From Candidatus Bathyarchaeia archaeon (lineage in GTDB: Archaea; Thermoproteota; Bathyarchaeia; 40CM-2-53-6; DTGE01), in contig JAWCKG010000018.1 in assembly GCA_038852285.1 (NCBI GenBank), forward strand, positions 1 to 39,389: a DNA stretch of 39,389 bases, in the 5' to 3' direction. Below the pieces are notes generated by a model, which saw only the letters and a list, made by a program, of their open reading frames with translations, had not been told where the DNA came from and ran no database searches. This document shows positions 8,138-17,850 of this stretch, piece by piece; position 1 is the stretch's first letter, and each line of letters begins with the position of its first letter. Both the position numbers and the translations under genes were made by a program.

Positions 8138-8752
8138 ATGAGTTCGAATCTATTCGTGAAAGAGGAGAAGGAACGTTTGAGGCTGAGGGTTTGGCGAACT
8201 ATGTTTGAGAGCGGGGTATCGAGGCCTCCATATCCATGCTACGGCCGAATACCTAATTTTTCAGGAGCCAAAGAGGCGGCGGAAAGGGTTAGAAGTGTAC
8301 CTGAATACGTGAAGGCCAACGTTATTTTAGTAAGCCCTGACTCCCCCCAAAGACCCGTCAGGGAGGCTGTGCTCAAAGACGAGAAAACGTTGGTGATGGC
8401 TACTCCTCGGCTTCGAAACGGATACCTTGTCATCGAACCCTTGACGGTTACTGATGTGAAGAGGGCCTCATCCATCTGGGGAGCTTATAAGATAGGCCGC
8501 TTGATTAAGGATTTATGCGCCGTGGATTTCGTCGTTGAAGGATGCGTGGCGGTAGATTTGAAGGGAAACAGGCTTGGGAAGGGAGGGGGTTTTGGAGACA
8601 GGGAAATCGCGGCCGCTAGGAGGCTTAATGAGGAGGTTAAGGTCGCAGTTACCTGCCATTCCATCCAAGTTTTAAGCCATGTTCCACGGTCAAGTTGGGA
8701 TCAACCCGTGCAGTACATTGCCACCGAGGCTGCTTTGCATGTTTGCGGTTAA
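8138..8752 (+). CDS. 5-formyltetrahydrofolate cyclo-ligase family protein
   Basis: This is a member of the MTHFS/5-formyl-THF cyclo-ligase family of about 204 residues. The most telling segment is the glycine-rich LGKGGGFGDREIAAARRL, which matches the family nucleotide-binding signature GxGxGYYD. The family converts 5-formyl-THF to 5,10-methenyl-THF using ATP. Archaeal members may act on tetrahydromethanopterin-type C1 carriers instead. I chose the ATG at 8138, 7 nt after the rhomboid stop. An upstream in-frame TTG at 8114 would overlap the rhomboid gene and adds eight unconserved-looking residues. The Tyr-Tyr of the signature is replaced by Gly-Phe-Gly, so the biochemical activity is uncertain. 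Confidence 0.78.
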   Translation: MSSNLFVKEEKERLRLRVWRTMFESGVSRPPYPCYGRIPNFSGAKEAAERVRSVPEYVKANVILVSPDSPQRPVREAVLKDEKTLVMATPRLRNGYLVIEPLTVTDVKRASSIWGAYKIGRLIKDLCAVDFVVEGCVAVDLKGNRLGKGGGFGDREIAAARRLNEEVKVAVTCHSIQVLSHVPRSSWDQPVQYIATEAALHVCG

Positions 8753-8779
8753 CGAAAGACGCTCGGTCGGTCGGGCTAA

Positions 8780-9706
8780 ATGAAAGGGAAAATATACGAC
8801 AACGTAATCGAGTTGATTGGGAACACTCCCCTAGTCAGGTTAAACAGGATTGGGGAAGGCCTAAAGGCGGAGCTGATAGCGAAGCTTGAGTCGCGTAACC
8901 CAGGGGGAAGCGTGAAGGACAGAACATGCCTCAGCATGATCGCGGAGGCTGAGAAAGCTGGGCTCATAAACAAAAACACCGTTATCGTCGAACCGACCAG
9001 TGGAAACACTGGAATCGGCCTAGCCATGATCGCGGCCATAAAGGGATATAAAGTCATTCTCACGATGCCGGACACCATGAGCCTTGAAAGGAGGCGGCTA
9101 CTGAAGGCTTATGGAGCTGAGCTTGTACTTACCCCAGGATTGAAGGGGATGAGCGGCGCGGTCGAGGAGGCTGAGAAAATAGCTGCTGCAACACCGAACT
9201 CTTTTATGCCCTATCAATTCAAAAACCCGGCTAACCCTAAAGTTCACAGAGAAACTACAGGCCCGGAGATATGGGAGGCCACAGAGGGAAGAATTGACAT
9301 ATTCGTCGCTGGAGTTGGCACAGGAGGCACGATCACCGGCGTAGCAGAGTACATCAAGCCTAGGAAGCCTGAATTCAAAGCCGTAGCTGTGGAACCGTTC
9401 AATTCACCTGTCCTCTCAGGCGGTAAACCCGGGCCTCACAGGATTCAGGGAATCGGCGCCGGATTCAAACCCGAGGTTTTAAGGCTCGACCTCCTCGACG
9501 AAATAATTAAAGTTAAAGACGAGGAGGCGGTGAATGCTACTAGGAGGCTGGCTAGGGAGGAGGGGATCCTCGCGGGGATCTCTTCGGGAGCCGCGGCCCA
9601 CGCAGCGATAACCATCGCTCAAAGACGGGAAAACGTTGGAAAACAGATCGTTGTAATTTTCCCCGATGTCGGGGAAAGATATCTAAGCACGGACCTATTC
9701 GAGTAA
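8780..9706 (+). CDS. cysK: Cysteine synthase (O-acetylserine sulfhydrylase)
   Basis: This 308-residue fold-type II PLP enzyme has the Schiff-base lysine at 46 in GGSVKDRT, the substrate loop TSGNTG (73-78), and the phosphate-binding GTGGT (180-184). It joins O-acetylserine and sulfide to give cysteine. The closing [10 protein letters not shown] segment matches CysK better than cystathionine beta-synthase, and no heme or CBS region is present. O-phosphoserine sulfhydrylase is an alternative in archaea. The adjacent serine acetyltransferase argues for O-acetylserine as substrate. The gene starts with ATG 27 nt after the cyclo-ligase gene. Confidence 0.93.
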   Translation: MKGKIYDNVIELIGNTPLVRLNRIGEGLKAELIAKLESRNPGGSVKDRTCLSMIAEAEKAGLINKNTVIVEPTSGNTGIGLAMIAAIKGYKVILTMPDTMSLERRRLLKAYGAELVLTPGLKGMSGAVEEAEKIAAATPNSFMPYQFKNPANPKVHRETTGPEIWEATEGRIDIFVAGVGTGGTITGVAEYIKPRKPEFKAVAVEPFNSPVLSGGKPGPHRIQGIGAGFKPEVLRLDLLDEIIKVKDEEAVNATRRLAREEGILAGISSGAAAHAAITIAQRRENVGKQIVVIFPDVGERYLSTDLFE

Positions 9707-9779
9707 GCTCCCCTTCAGACAAAAAGAAAACGTTTTTTATTTAAAATCAGCCAGCTAAGAGGGTTATGAGGAGTGGAAG

Positions 9780-10442
9780 ATGACCAGAGGATTCATGGAT
9801 TACTTAGACTCCATAATGAGAAGGGATCCTGCCGCTAGTAGCAGACTGGAGGTGCTGTTATGTTATCCTGGACTACACGCCGTTCTCGCTCACAAGGTCG
9901 CCCACAAGCTATGGGTCAAGGGGTTTAAACTACTGGCGAGGCTGATTTCCCACCTGAACAGATTTTTTACAGGAATAGAGATTCACCCCGGCGCGGAAAT
10001 CGGCTCCAACTTCTTCATTGACCATGGAATGGGAGTGGTGATAGGTGAAACCGCCGTAATCGGGAACAATGTGACCATGTATCAGGGCGTAACCTTGGGA
10101 GGGACCAGTATGGAGAAGAGAAAGAGGCATCCCACCGTCGAGGACGATGTGGTGATTGGAGCTGGAGCCAAGGTTTTAGGCAACATCGTGATTGGGGCTG
10201 GATCAAAAATCGGCGGTGGATCCGTTGTGGTGGAGTCATGTCCACCTAACTCAATAGTGGTAGGGGTCCCCGGTAGACCTGTTCCCAGAGGGAAGCCTAG
10301 GCCCATAATAGATTTAGAGCACGGCGAATTGCCAGACCCAGTTGTAGAAGCGTTGAACAGGCTTAATGAACGCATAATATGCTTGGAGGAGAAGGTTAAA
10401 ACCTTGGAGAAGGGGTTAAAGCTAGGAGTCCCCAAGGCTTAG
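9780..10442 (+). CDS. cysE: Serine O-acetyltransferase
   Basis: This 220-residue left-handed beta-helix acetyltransferase transfers acetyl from acetyl-CoA to serine, making the substrate of CysK. Hexapeptide repeats cover about residues 70-150, and the family signature is [20 protein letters not shown] with the catalytic His in FIDHGMG. The start ATG has the strong site GAGGAG 8 nt upstream. A C-terminal helical tail (about 180-215) has the heptad-like pattern [20 protein letters not shown] and may trimerise or dock to CysK. It is separated from cysK by 73 nt, which include an AT-rich stretch that could be a promoter. The last 4 nt overlap the convergent dapL. Confidence 0.93.
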   Translation: MTRGFMDYLDSIMRRDPAASSRLEVLLCYPGLHAVLAHKVAHKLWVKGFKLLARLISHLNRFFTGIEIHPGAEIGSNFFIDHGMGVVIGETAVIGNNVTMYQGVTLGGTSMEKRKRHPTVEDDVVIGAGAKVLGNIVIGAGSKIGGGSVVVESCPPNSIVVGVPGRPVPRGKPRPIIDLEHGELPDPVVEALNRLNERIICLEEKVKTLEKGLKLGVPKA

Positions 10443-11629
10443 GAATTTTTAACGCCTGGCCCATCATGACGAATCGCCTCTTGAATTCTGGATAAAGCCT
10501 CATCCATTCGATTCAATGGAATGGTTAACGCAAACCTCAGGTATCCTTCACCATGTTTTCCAAACCCTACGCCAGGGGTGGCTACAACTCCTGCCTCTAA
10601 GAGCCTTCCAGCGAACTCCATTGAGGAGCCCCCGCATTCAACCCAGAGGTAGAAGGTGGCCTTCGGCTTAAAGCATTCAAAACCCATTTTAGATAAGCCT
10701 TCGGCAAGCCGATCCCTCCTCCTCTGATACTCTGAAACGTTTTTCCTCAACTCTCCAAGTATCTCCTGGCTACCATAGTTTCTTAGGGCCCAAGCCGCCG
10801 CCTTCTGCAAATATACAGGGGGTCCTGAGTCTATTTGAGACTTAACCTCAACTAACCCCTTTATAAGCCGCTCACTCCCTACTGCGAATCCGATTCGATC
10901 CCCAGTCACGCTAAACGTCTTTGAGCACGAATGAAATTCCACAGCGATCTCCCTAGCACCCTCCACTTGCATTATGCTGGGCGCGACATATCCGTCGAAG
11001 GCGATTTCAGAGTACGCGTTGTCGTAACACACGATCAGATTCTTCTCCCTCGCCATTTCGACCAACTCTTTTAAGAATCCAAGGTCCACGACGGCTCCGG
11101 TCGGATTGTTCGGATAGTTCAAGTACAGCATCTTAGCTTTTTTCCCGCTTATCACGTTAAGGTCTGGTTTAAAGCCCAGTTCCTTCAACAGCGGAATGTC
11201 GATCGGCTGCCCGTCGCTGAGCAGGGTTGCGCCGTTCCTGTATACTGGATAAGCGGGGTCTGGAACCAACACCCTGTCCCCATCGTCGATAAAGGCCCTC
11301 GCGATGTTGGCGAGGCCCTCTTTAGACCCTATCAGAGCCACAACCTCGGTTTCAGGGTCCAAGTCAACTCCAAACCTTAACTTATACCATTCCGACACAG
11401 CGATCCTGAAATCCTCCTCCCCCCTGCTAAAGGAATAGTTATGGTTCTTCGGGTTCGCAGCCTCCTCTGAAAGCTTATCCAAATAGGCCCGCGGTGGAGG
11501 AAGATCAGGGTCTCCTACGCCGAAGGAGATTAAATCCACCCCTTTAGCCTTCAACTGGTTTATCGTGTTTTCCAAGTCGGCGAAGAGGTAAGGAGGTAAA
11601 AGCTTTACCCTTTTCGACAGCTCGATCAT
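10439..11629 (-). CDS. dapL: LL-diaminopimelate aminotransferase
   Basis: This 396-residue fold-type I aminotransferase has the PLP lysine at 237 ([14 protein letters not shown]), NYPNNPTG (171-178) and an N-terminal [13 protein letters not shown]. It converts tetrahydrodipicolinate directly to LL-diaminopimelate using glutamate, bypassing acyl intermediates. It overlaps dapF by 4 nt at the end of a complete lysine operon, and no dapD, dapC or dapE is nearby. The context makes DapL far more likely than a general aspartate or alanine aminotransferase. Its 3' end overlaps cysE on the opposite strand. Confidence 0.9.
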   Translation of the reverse strand: MIELSKRVKLLPPYLFADLENTINQLKAKGVDLISFGVGDPDLPPPRAYLDKLSEEAANPKNHNYSFSRGEEDFRIAVSEWYKLRFGVDLDPETEVVALIGSKEGLANIARAFIDDGDRVLVPDPAYPVYRNGATLLSDGQPIDIPLLKELGFKPDLNVISGKKAKMLYLNYPNNPTGAVVDLGFLKELVEMAREKNLIVCYDNAYSEIAFDGYVAPSIMQVEGAREIAVEFHSCSKTFSVTGDRIGFAVGSERLIKGLVEVKSQIDSGPPVYLQKAAAWALRNYGSQEILGELRKNVSEYQRRRDRLAEGLSKMGFECFKPKATFYLWVECGGSSMEFAGRLLEAGVVATPGVGFGKHGEGYLRFALTIPLNRMDEALSRIQEAIRHDGPGVKNS

Positions 11630-12477
11630 CTAAGCCTTACCTCGGAGCTAATTTTGCCTTCATATACTTTTACAACCGGACCCTCCAAGCGTATCCTACC
11701 GTTTAATTTAACTTTAAGGTCACCGCCCCTTAAACGCACAACCACTTCATCCTCAACTTTGCCAAGTCTATGGGCGACCGTGGCGGCCGCGCAGGCGCCG
11801 GTTCCACAAGCCATCGTTTCCCCACATCCCCTTTCCCATACCCTTACGCTCAGAGCTTTTCGGTCCATAACCTTAACGAACTCCACATTTACCCTTTTAG
11901 GGAAATATGGATGGGTTTCGATCGCGGGGCCCAGCTCCTCCACGGGAGCTTTTTCAACATCCTCGACGAATACGACGCAGTGGGGATTGCCAATTGAAAG
12001 GCAAGAGGCTTGAATGAGTTTTCCATTCACAGTCAATGTTTGGCCTATGAATTCTCCTTCACCCTCCATCGGAATCGCCTTTCGGTTAAACACCGGTTCA
12101 CCCATGTCTACTGAAACTGATTCCACGAATCCTCTGTTAACTTTCAACCTCACCTTTCTAAGTCCCGCCAAGGTTTCAACGTCTATATCGCGTTTATTTA
12201 CGATCGAGTTTTCATAGGCGTATTTGGCTAGGCATCGGATGCCGTTACCGCACATCTCGGCTTCACTCCCATCTGCATTGAAAATTCTCATTTTCACGTC
12301 GGCTTGAATTTTTGATGGTTTGCAGAGAACGATCATTCCGTCGGCTCCAACTGAAACCCTTCGTTTGCATAAAACCTTTGACAGAGCGCTGTAGTCTCCC
12401 AGCCTTTGGCGCCAATCTTTCAACACTATGTAATCATTACCCAACGCTTGCATTTTCCAGAAGTTTATTTTAGCCAA
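11626..12477 (-). CDS. dapF: Diaminopimelate epimerase
   Basis: This 283-residue enzyme interconverts LL- and meso-diaminopimelate with two cysteine acid/base catalysts. Both are visible: Cys 76 in NADGSEAEMCGNGIRC and Cys 224 in ETMACGTGACAA. The two-lobed pseudosymmetric DapF fold fits the length. Translation starts at a TTG at 12475-12477, inside the end of lysA, with 13 nt of overlap. The reading frame MAKINFWKMQALGNDY matches the usual family N-terminus (FxKMxGxGNDF). It is the fourth gene of the lysine operon. Confidence 0.95.
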   Translation of the reverse strand: MAKINFWKMQALGNDYIVLKDWRQRLGDYSALSKVLCKRRVSVGADGMIVLCKPSKIQADVKMRIFNADGSEAEMCGNGIRCLAKYAYENSIVNKRDIDVETLAGLRKVRLKVNRGFVESVSVDMGEPVFNRKAIPMEGEGEFIGQTLTVNGKLIQASCLSIGNPHCVVFVEDVEKAPVEELGPAIETHPYFPKRVNVEFVKVMDRKALSVRVWERGCGETMACGTGACAAATVAHRLGKVEDEVVVRLRGGDLKVKLNGRIRLEGPVVKVYEGKISSEVRLR

Positions 12478-13751
12478 TTCGCCACCCTCTGCCCTTTCAA
12501 CAAGTCGTCGAACACTTCCCTCTCCCTTATCACTTCATGGTTTCCATTTTTTACTAGAACCTCGGCTGACCGTGGCCGAGCATTGTACTGAGAGCTCATG
12601 GAGAACCCGTAGGCCCCCGCGTTCAATATGGCCAGTAAATCTCCTTCAGACAGCTGAGGCATTCTATAGCGTCCAAAAACATCTCCCGATTCACAGAGGG
12701 GACCGACGATGCAGCATTCATGGGTCGCTGATTCATTCAACTTAGACGCTGGCAATATTTCATGGTAGGAGCCATACATGGCGGGCCTTATGAGGGTGTT
12801 GAACCCAGCATCCACGCCTATGAACATCCCATCCTCTGACATCTTTACATCGTTAATTTTCGTTAAGAGCACTGTTGAATCGCAAACGATAAACCTTCCA
12901 GGCTCAACGCATAGCACCGGACCTCCGAGATCGTGCTGAGCGTCGTATTTTTTAATGAGACTCGAGACTTCGAATGCAAACTCGTTTAAAGGAAATTCTG
13001 GATCTTCAGGCCTATAGGGGACGCCGAGACCGCCGCCTATATCGATGAACTCAGGTTTCACGCCGATTGTGTTTTTCGCCTCCACCACTAGATCCAAGAG
13101 GTTTTTTAACGCTGTGAGGTATGGTTCCGCCGCGAGGATTCCTGAGCCGATGTGCATGTGAAAGCCGAATTTAGCGACTCCCCTCGCCTTCGCCATTCTG
13201 TAAACATCCAAGGCCTCGCGGTGGGGCAGCCCGAACTTTGATCCAACTCCTCCTGTTATCACGTGTCTATGGTGCCCTGAGCCAATGCCTGGATTCAGCC
13301 TTACGGATATCAACTCTGGCACCTTGATTTTCATCAGCCTTTCAAACTGTGACCTAGAATCCACGTTGATGGTTACGTTCATTTCAACTGCGAACTTCAG
13401 GTCTTCGTTGCTTACGCTGGTGCCTGTGTAGAGGATGCGGTGTGGAGGAAAGCCGGCTTTTAAGCCAAGGAATATTTCACCCGTGGAGGTAGAGTCTAAA
13501 AATGATCCTTCATCCAGCAGGATTCTGAGTATTGAGATGTTCGAATTCGCTTTCATCGAGTAATAGATTCTTACCTCTCCATAGGTTTGTTCGAAGGCTT
13601 CCTTAAGGAGCCTGAAGTTGCTTCTTACGGTGGACTCATCCGTGACGTATAAAGGTGTACCGTAATTTTCGACGAGCTCAGTAGCAGCTACTCCGCCTAT
13701 GGTCAGTATTCCATCCTGATTTCCCAGTGGACCTCGAAACCTTCGATCCAT
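12465..13751 (-). CDS. lysA: Diaminopimelate decarboxylase
   Basis: This 428-residue fold-type III PLP enzyme makes L-lysine from meso-diaminopimelate. The PLP lysine is Lys 67 in YYSMKANSN. HMHIGSG (near 205) and CVEPGR mark the barrel phosphate site. CESGDVFG supplies the cysteine that comes from the partner subunit, and the AYGFSMSSQYNARPRSAE segment near the C-terminus matches LysA. The ATG start is 47 nt downstream of dapB. It overlaps dapF, consistent with one transcript. The length is normal. Confidence 0.95.
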   Translation of the reverse strand: MDRRFRGPLGNQDGILTIGGVAATELVENYGTPLYVTDESTVRSNFRLLKEAFEQTYGEVRIYYSMKANSNISILRILLDEGSFLDSTSTGEIFLGLKAGFPPHRILYTGTSVSNEDLKFAVEMNVTINVDSRSQFERLMKIKVPELISVRLNPGIGSGHHRHVITGGVGSKFGLPHREALDVYRMAKARGVAKFGFHMHIGSGILAAEPYLTALKNLLDLVVEAKNTIGVKPEFIDIGGGLGVPYRPEDPEFPLNEFAFEVSSLIKKYDAQHDLGGPVLCVEPGRFIVCDSTVLLTKINDVKMSEDGMFIGVDAGFNTLIRPAMYGSYHEILPASKLNESATHECCIVGPLCESGDVFGRYRMPQLSEGDLLAILNAGAYGFSMSSQYNARPRSAEVLVKNGNHEVIREREVFDDLLKGQRVANWLK

Positions 13752-13798
13752 GCCTCGAAGTTAAGCTTGGATTTAGATAAGGTTTGTTTTACTTTACC

Positions 13799-14608
13799 TT
13801 AGGTCCATACTTTGGAAAGCACATCACTCATACTGTAAACCCCTGGTTTGCTTAACTTGCTGATCCATTCAATCGCAAGCAATGCTCCGTCGGCGAAGAC
13901 TTTACGGGAGAAAGCCGTGTGCTCTATTTTGATCATCTCGTTTTCGCCGGCCACGATTACCTCGTGAATGCCCGGTATTCCACCAATCCTTGCAGACAAG
14001 ACCTCAAGCTCCCCGTTCATGCGTTTAGATATACCTGTTCTTCCATAGACTATTTTTCCGTATCCACGTATACGTTGGAGGAGGGACGCGATTGTAATGG
14101 CGGTCCCACTTGGCGCGTCAACCTTGCCTTTATGATGAGCTTCGATGACAGTAAAATCATACTGTTTTGGCAGGGTTTTCATCAACTCTAACATCCTGTA
14201 TAACAGGTTTATTCCAATTGAAAAATTGGTTGAAACCACAGCAGGCACTTTATCCGCCATTAAATTTGTTAAATATTTTAACTCTTCTTGGGTGAAACCG
14301 GTTGTTCCCAGAACCACCTTCTTTTTCAACCCTACGACTATGGGTATGTTCGAGAGCTCGGCCTTAGGGGTGGTAAATGTGACGTAAACGTCCGCTGGCT
14401 TCACGGCCTCTGGGAGTTGGCTACTCCCGAAGATGTAGACTTCCTCTGGTTTGAGCCCTAAGTCACCTAGCTTTTTTCCCCGGTTAGGGCTGTCCTCCGA
14501 GGTTACGGCCCCAACCACTTCAACAGTATCCTTTCTAGCCGCTTCCTGGACGAGGACGCTTCCCATGCGTCCATCCGCGCCGGCTACGCAGATCTTAATA
14601 CTCCTCAT
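13799..14608 (-). CDS. dapB: 4-hydroxy-tetrahydrodipicolinate reductase
   Basis: This roughly 269-residue NAD(P)H enzyme reduces the DapA product to tetrahydrodipicolinate. The Rossmann motif is VAGADGRMGS, and the catalytic region EAHHKGKVDAPSGTA holds the His-His and Lys plus the substrate-binding SGTA. A longer reading frame exists up to 14638, but its extra ten residues lie in the end of dapA. Starting at the ATG at 14606-14608 places MRSIKICVAGADGRMG directly at the family's N-terminus. The resulting overlap with dapA is 14 nt. Confidence 0.93.
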   Translation of the reverse strand: MRSIKICVAGADGRMGSVLVQEAARKDTVEVVGAVTSEDSPNRGKKLGDLGLKPEEVYIFGSSQLPEAVKPADVYVTFTTPKAELSNIPIVVGLKKKVVLGTTGFTQEELKYLTNLMADKVPAVVSTNFSIGINLLYRMLELMKTLPKQYDFTVIEAHHKGKVDAPSGTAITIASLLQRIRGYGKIVYGRTGISKRMNGELEVLSARIGGIPGIHEVIVAGENEMIKIEHTAFSRKVFADGALLAIEWISKLSKPGVYSMSDVLSKVWT

Positions 14609-15650
14609 ACGCCAGTCCGCGCCAGTATTTTTCCTCATATAGACGTTTGCTCAAGTCCACGTCGAAGAACTTTTCCACGGGTTCAAGGATTTCCGGTGAG
14701 GTTTCATACACGGCTCGCGCCTTAGTTAAAACCACTTGAACGCCCTTGCGCGTCATTTTGCCCAAGGGGGGTCGACATGGACCGGATGGTATGCCTAAAA
14801 TGTTCATTAAAGTCTTGTAGGGTAATGGGTTACGCGCCTTACATTCAACTTGACCGTAAGGAGTGTCTTCCGACGTTTTAACTGTGACAAGTTCGAACAG
14901 AGGCTTCAATTTTTCGCATAGCTCCAGTCCCTTATCTCTCTGCCCGTTAAGCAGCAGTTCCACCATCATCTTCACATGTTTCGGCGCGACGTTTGAGGCT
15001 ACTGAAATGACGCCATTGCCCTTTACCTTCTCCGAGGTGATCAACTCATACGTTTTATCGTCGTCACCAGAGAGGATGCTGAAGCCTTCGCCGCAAAGCC
15101 TGCGAATGGAAGCGGCGTTCTCAACGTTTCCTGTGGCTTCCTTAACGGCGTTTACGTTGTTGAACCTTTCATGCAGTAAGGCTAAATCCTGAGGATGCAG
15201 CTGGGTTCCGGTCCTACCAGGAATGATGTAGGGGATTATCTGAATCTCGGGGAATCGCTTCGCGATGGGCTCTACGTATTCTCTCCTAATCTCAAGGGAG
15301 CTGGGTCCATTGTAGTACGGATCAACTAACAGGATGGATTTTACGCCCAACTCATGGCATTTAACAGTAGCTTCTAAAGCCTCCGCGGTGTTGTTGCTAC
15401 CTGTTCCAGCTATGAATTCACAGCTTCCATTACAAGCGCTCCATACGCGCTCTATAACCTCTATATGCTCCCTCCATGTTAATGTTGGGGACTCACCTGT
15501 TGTTCCCGTGGCCAGAATTCCTCTTACCTCGTTCTCTACTTGGAACTCAGTCAGTTTTTTTAAACCTTCAAAGTCTATTTTGTAGCTTTCTTTGAATGGC
15601 GTCACAGTGGCCGTGTAGCAACCCTTAAACAAGTTTTCTCCATCTCTCAA
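14595..15650 (-). CDS. dapA: 4-hydroxy-tetrahydrodipicolinate synthase family protein
   Basis: This is the first gene of the lysine operon. The 351-residue TIM-barrel aldolase keeps the Schiff-base Lys 170 (NAVKEATGN), the proton-relay Tyr 141 (IPYIIPGRTG) and TGTTGES (48-54). It would condense pyruvate with aspartate semialdehyde. Bacterial DapA has about 290 residues. The extra length here is a C-terminal extension (about residues 300-351, ending LYEEKYWRGLAYEEY) beyond the helical domain. IPYIIPGRT also differs from the usual YNVPxRT. The operon context supports DapA, although related aldolases (KDG aldolase, N-acetylneuraminate lyase) share the motifs. Confidence 0.88.
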   Translation of the reverse strand: MRDGENLFKGCYTATVTPFKESYKIDFEGLKKLTEFQVENEVRGILATGTTGESPTLTWREHIEVIERVWSACNGSCEFIAGTGSNNTAEALEATVKCHELGVKSILLVDPYYNGPSSLEIRREYVEPIAKRFPEIQIIPYIIPGRTGTQLHPQDLALLHERFNNVNAVKEATGNVENAASIRRLCGEGFSILSGDDDKTYELITSEKVKGNGVISVASNVAPKHVKMMVELLLNGQRDKGLELCEKLKPLFELVTVKTSEDTPYGQVECKARNPLPYKTLMNILGIPSGPCRPPLGKMTRKGVQVVLTKARAVYETSPEILEPVEKFFDVDLSKRLYEEKYWRGLAYEEY

Positions 15651-15682
15651 ATCCGGGTTTATCCTACATGTCCTCTTCAGCT

Positions 15683-15694
15683 TAAAATATTTAT
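15683..15694 (-). promoter_or_regulatory. TATA box of the lysine operon
   Basis: The minus strand reads CTATACATAAATATTTTAAG across 15681-15700. The core ATAAATATTTTA is 33-44 nt ahead of the dapA ATG, the expected distance for a short-leader archaeal promoter. It is the only convincing promoter-like element before dapA, and the five genes that follow overlap or are closely spaced. Confidence 0.5.
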
Positions 15695-15745
15695 GTATAG
15701 AGGTTTAGGCTTCGTTGAGAAGGCCCTTATTATTCGAGGACCTAT

Positions 15746-16000
15746 TTAATATTCTAACTTTACGCCGCTATCCCGGAGCGCGTTAACAATCGCCACTTTG
15801 TCAAACCCAATGATCATCTTATCGTTGATCTTGATGACGGGGACGGCCATTTGCCCCGCTTTCATAATCAACTCTATCGCAGCCTTAGGGTTCGTGGAAA
15901 CGTCGATATCCTTAAACGACACATTATTTTTTCTCAAAAAGTTTTTCGCCAACACACAGTTGGGGCAGTCCGGAGTGCTGTAAACGGCCACCTCCAGCAA
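15746..16000 (-). CDS. Glutaredoxin-like protein (CPNC)
   Basis: This 84-residue thioredoxin-fold protein has the redox pair Cys 12 and Cys 15 in STPDCPNCVLAK. AVPVIKINDKMIIGFD supplies the cis-proline and the glutathione-site-like glycine region. It resembles NrdH/glutaredoxin-type reductants, which reduce disulfides using thioredoxin reductase or low-molecular-weight thiols. CPNC rather than CPYC is less common. It is divergent from the M24 peptidase gene with an AT-rich gap of about 100 nt. Confidence 0.85.
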   Translation of the reverse strand: MLEVAVYSTPDCPNCVLAKNFLRKNNVSFKDIDVSTNPKAAIELIMKAGQMAVPVIKINDKMIIGFDKVAIVNALRDSGVKLEY

Positions 16001-16103
16001 GCCTTTCCCCCCTTAACGTTGAATAGGTTCCCTAAACTAATAAAAGCCTTTGTTTTAAAGAATATGTCAATGAAAGTGGAGACGTTAAACTAACCATTGG
16101 TCA

Positions 16104-17303
16104 GTGAAACATATGTTGGAAGACTTAGATGGACTTATGGGCAAATATGGATTAGAGGCCATCGTGGTTCATGGTGAAAGTACTTTTCACAACCCAGAGC
16201 TTTACTTTGTCACCAGGACGCATTTAGCCAGAGGAGGAATCTACCTTAAAAAGGTTGATGAAAGCCCGATTTTGATCGTAAACGGAGTGGACTTAGGAAG
16301 CGCCAGACGAGGTGTCGTAAACAAAGTTCACACCTACGTTGAAAAAGGTTTCAATAAAATCATACACTCGCATGAAGGCGAGGGGCTTCCAATCGTTTTC
16401 AGCAAACTGCTTCGCGAGGAGGGAGTGTCAGGAAGAATAGGTTTCTACGGCACGGTGGAAGCTAACTTAAACATTTTCATTGTGGACAAGCTGAGGAAAA
16501 TGGGATACGACGTTAACTCAACGCGTTCACAGGTGTTAAAGGAGGCTATGGCGACCAAGTCGGAGAAAGAAATTAAGGATTTAACGTTCGTTGGAAGGCT
16601 GTGCGAGGGAGCAATAGAACACGTCTTCAGCCTACTACAGCAATGCACCTTAACTATGGGAAAAGTAATGTTTCAGGGGAAGGCGGTTACTATCGGATCG
16701 CTGAAGTCCGAGTTGAATCATTATTTCGCCGAGAAGGGACTGGTTCCAGATGAGGGATACATATTATCAGCTGGCGTTAAGTCCTCTGACCCCCACTATA
16801 CAGGCGAGGCAAGAGACTTTGTTAAGAGTGGAAGACCCATTTTACTGGACATTTATCCTCGAGGTCCCGGGAACCTCTACTTTGATGTTACGAGAACGTT
16901 CGTGATGGGAAGGGCTTCTAAAAGGGTTAAAGACATGTACTACGCCGTCGTAGAGGCCCATGAGGCTTCAATGGATGTTCTTCGTGAGGGAGTAGGGGCT
17001 GCCGAAGCCATGAACGTCGCCTGTGAGGTACTTGAAAGGAGAGGTTACAGAACATTGCGAAGCCACCGCAACCCGAAAAACGGATTCACCCATTCCCTTG
17101 GGCATGGAGTTGGATGGAGCCTAAACGATAAGCCCACTTTATCATTATTCAGCAGGGATACGCTGAAGGCAGGTAACGTGGTAACCGTTGAACCAGGACT
17201 ATACGACAAGAAAGTGGGCGGTGTAAGGTTGGAGGATGTCGTCGCCGTACATAAAAAGGGCATCCTTAAATTATCCAGGTTAGAAGTACCTTTTGAAGTC
17301 TAG
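16104..17303 (+). CDS. M24-family metallopeptidase (Xaa-Pro aminopeptidase/prolidase-like)
   Basis: This 399-residue pita-bread-fold enzyme has an N-terminal creatinase-like domain (about 1-150) and a C-terminal M24 domain. The five metal ligands are all visible: Asp 249 (LLDIYPRG), Asp 261 (DVTRTFVMG), His 334 (HSLGHGVGW), Glu 363 (TVEPGLY) and Glu 377 (RLEDVV). It should remove N-terminal residues before proline or cleave Xaa-Pro dipeptides with two metal ions. The start is a GTG at 16104, and an in-frame ATG at 16113 is equally possible. The Nudix gene follows 1 nt after the stop, so the two are probably co-transcribed. Confidence 0.9.
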   Translation: MKHMLEDLDGLMGKYGLEAIVVHGESTFHNPELYFVTRTHLARGGIYLKKVDESPILIVNGVDLGSARRGVVNKVHTYVEKGFNKIIHSHEGEGLPIVFSKLLREEGVSGRIGFYGTVEANLNIFIVDKLRKMGYDVNSTRSQVLKEAMATKSEKEIKDLTFVGRLCEGAIEHVFSLLQQCTLTMGKVMFQGKAVTIGSLKSELNHYFAEKGLVPDEGYILSAGVKSSDPHYTGEARDFVKSGRPILLDIYPRGPGNLYFDVTRTFVMGRASKRVKDMYYAVVEAHEASMDVLREGVGAAEAMNVACEVLERRGYRTLRSHRNPKNGFTHSLGHGVGWSLNDKPTLSLFSRDTLKAGNVVTVEPGLYDKKVGGVRLEDVVAVHKKGILKLSRLEVPFEV

Positions 17304-17304
17304 G

Positions 17305-17751
17305 ATGATGATGCAGTTGGTGAAAAAACGTCTGATCTCGGCGGGTGGATTAGTGTTCAGGATCGAAGAAGGAAGACCAATATTCTTGTTATTAGGATTT
17401 AGGAAAAGAAACACATGGTGCCTTCCCAAGGGTTTGATAGAGGAGGGCGAGACTGAGGTTGAAGCCGCGATGAGAGAGGTCATGGAGGAAACCGGGCTAA
17501 AGAATTTAAGTTTAATCGATAAAATCGGGGACATACACTACAGTTTTTGGTCAAAAGGCAGAAATTTCGATAAAACCGTTCACTTTTACCTCTTTGAAAC
17601 GAGTCAAAGGGAAACAACCGTAGGGGAGGAGCATGATATGTACGCTTGGTTTAGCTACGAGAGGGCGATGGAGGCTTTATCCTACCGGAACGAGAGAGAA
17701 ATCCTGAAAAGAGGATTTGAAATCGCGGCTAAACGAATCAAAGAAACATAA
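17305..17751 (+). CDS. Nudix hydrolase
   Basis: This is a protein of about 148 residues with a complete Nudix box, GLIEEGETEVEAAM then REVMEETGL, fitting Gx5Ex7REUxEExGU exactly. Nudix enzymes cleave nucleoside diphosphate-X compounds. The basic lead-in FRKRNTWCLPKG and the HFYLFETSQ strand resemble Ap4A/diadenosine-polyphosphate hydrolases, but the substrate is not decided by sequence. I chose the ATG at 17305, next to the stop of the peptidase gene. A TTG at 17293 would add four residues inside it. Confidence 0.88.
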   Translation: MMMQLVKKRLISAGGLVFRIEEGRPIFLLLGFRKRNTWCLPKGLIEEGETEVEAAMREVMEETGLKNLSLIDKIGDIHYSFWSKGRNFDKTVHFYLFETSQRETTVGEEHDMYAWFSYERAMEALSYRNEREILKRGFEIAAKRIKET

Positions 17752-17850
17752 TCCAGACAGACGTTGGACCACTGATACTTCACCTCGTGAAATGGTTACA
17801 TGCAATATAAAAGAATAAAATAAAAAGACTGATATATTACCCATTAATCA

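Noticed and set aside
14609-14638. N-terminal extension of dapB
   Set aside because: It lies inside dapA, and the family N-terminus (IKICVAGADGRMG) aligns with the later ATG.
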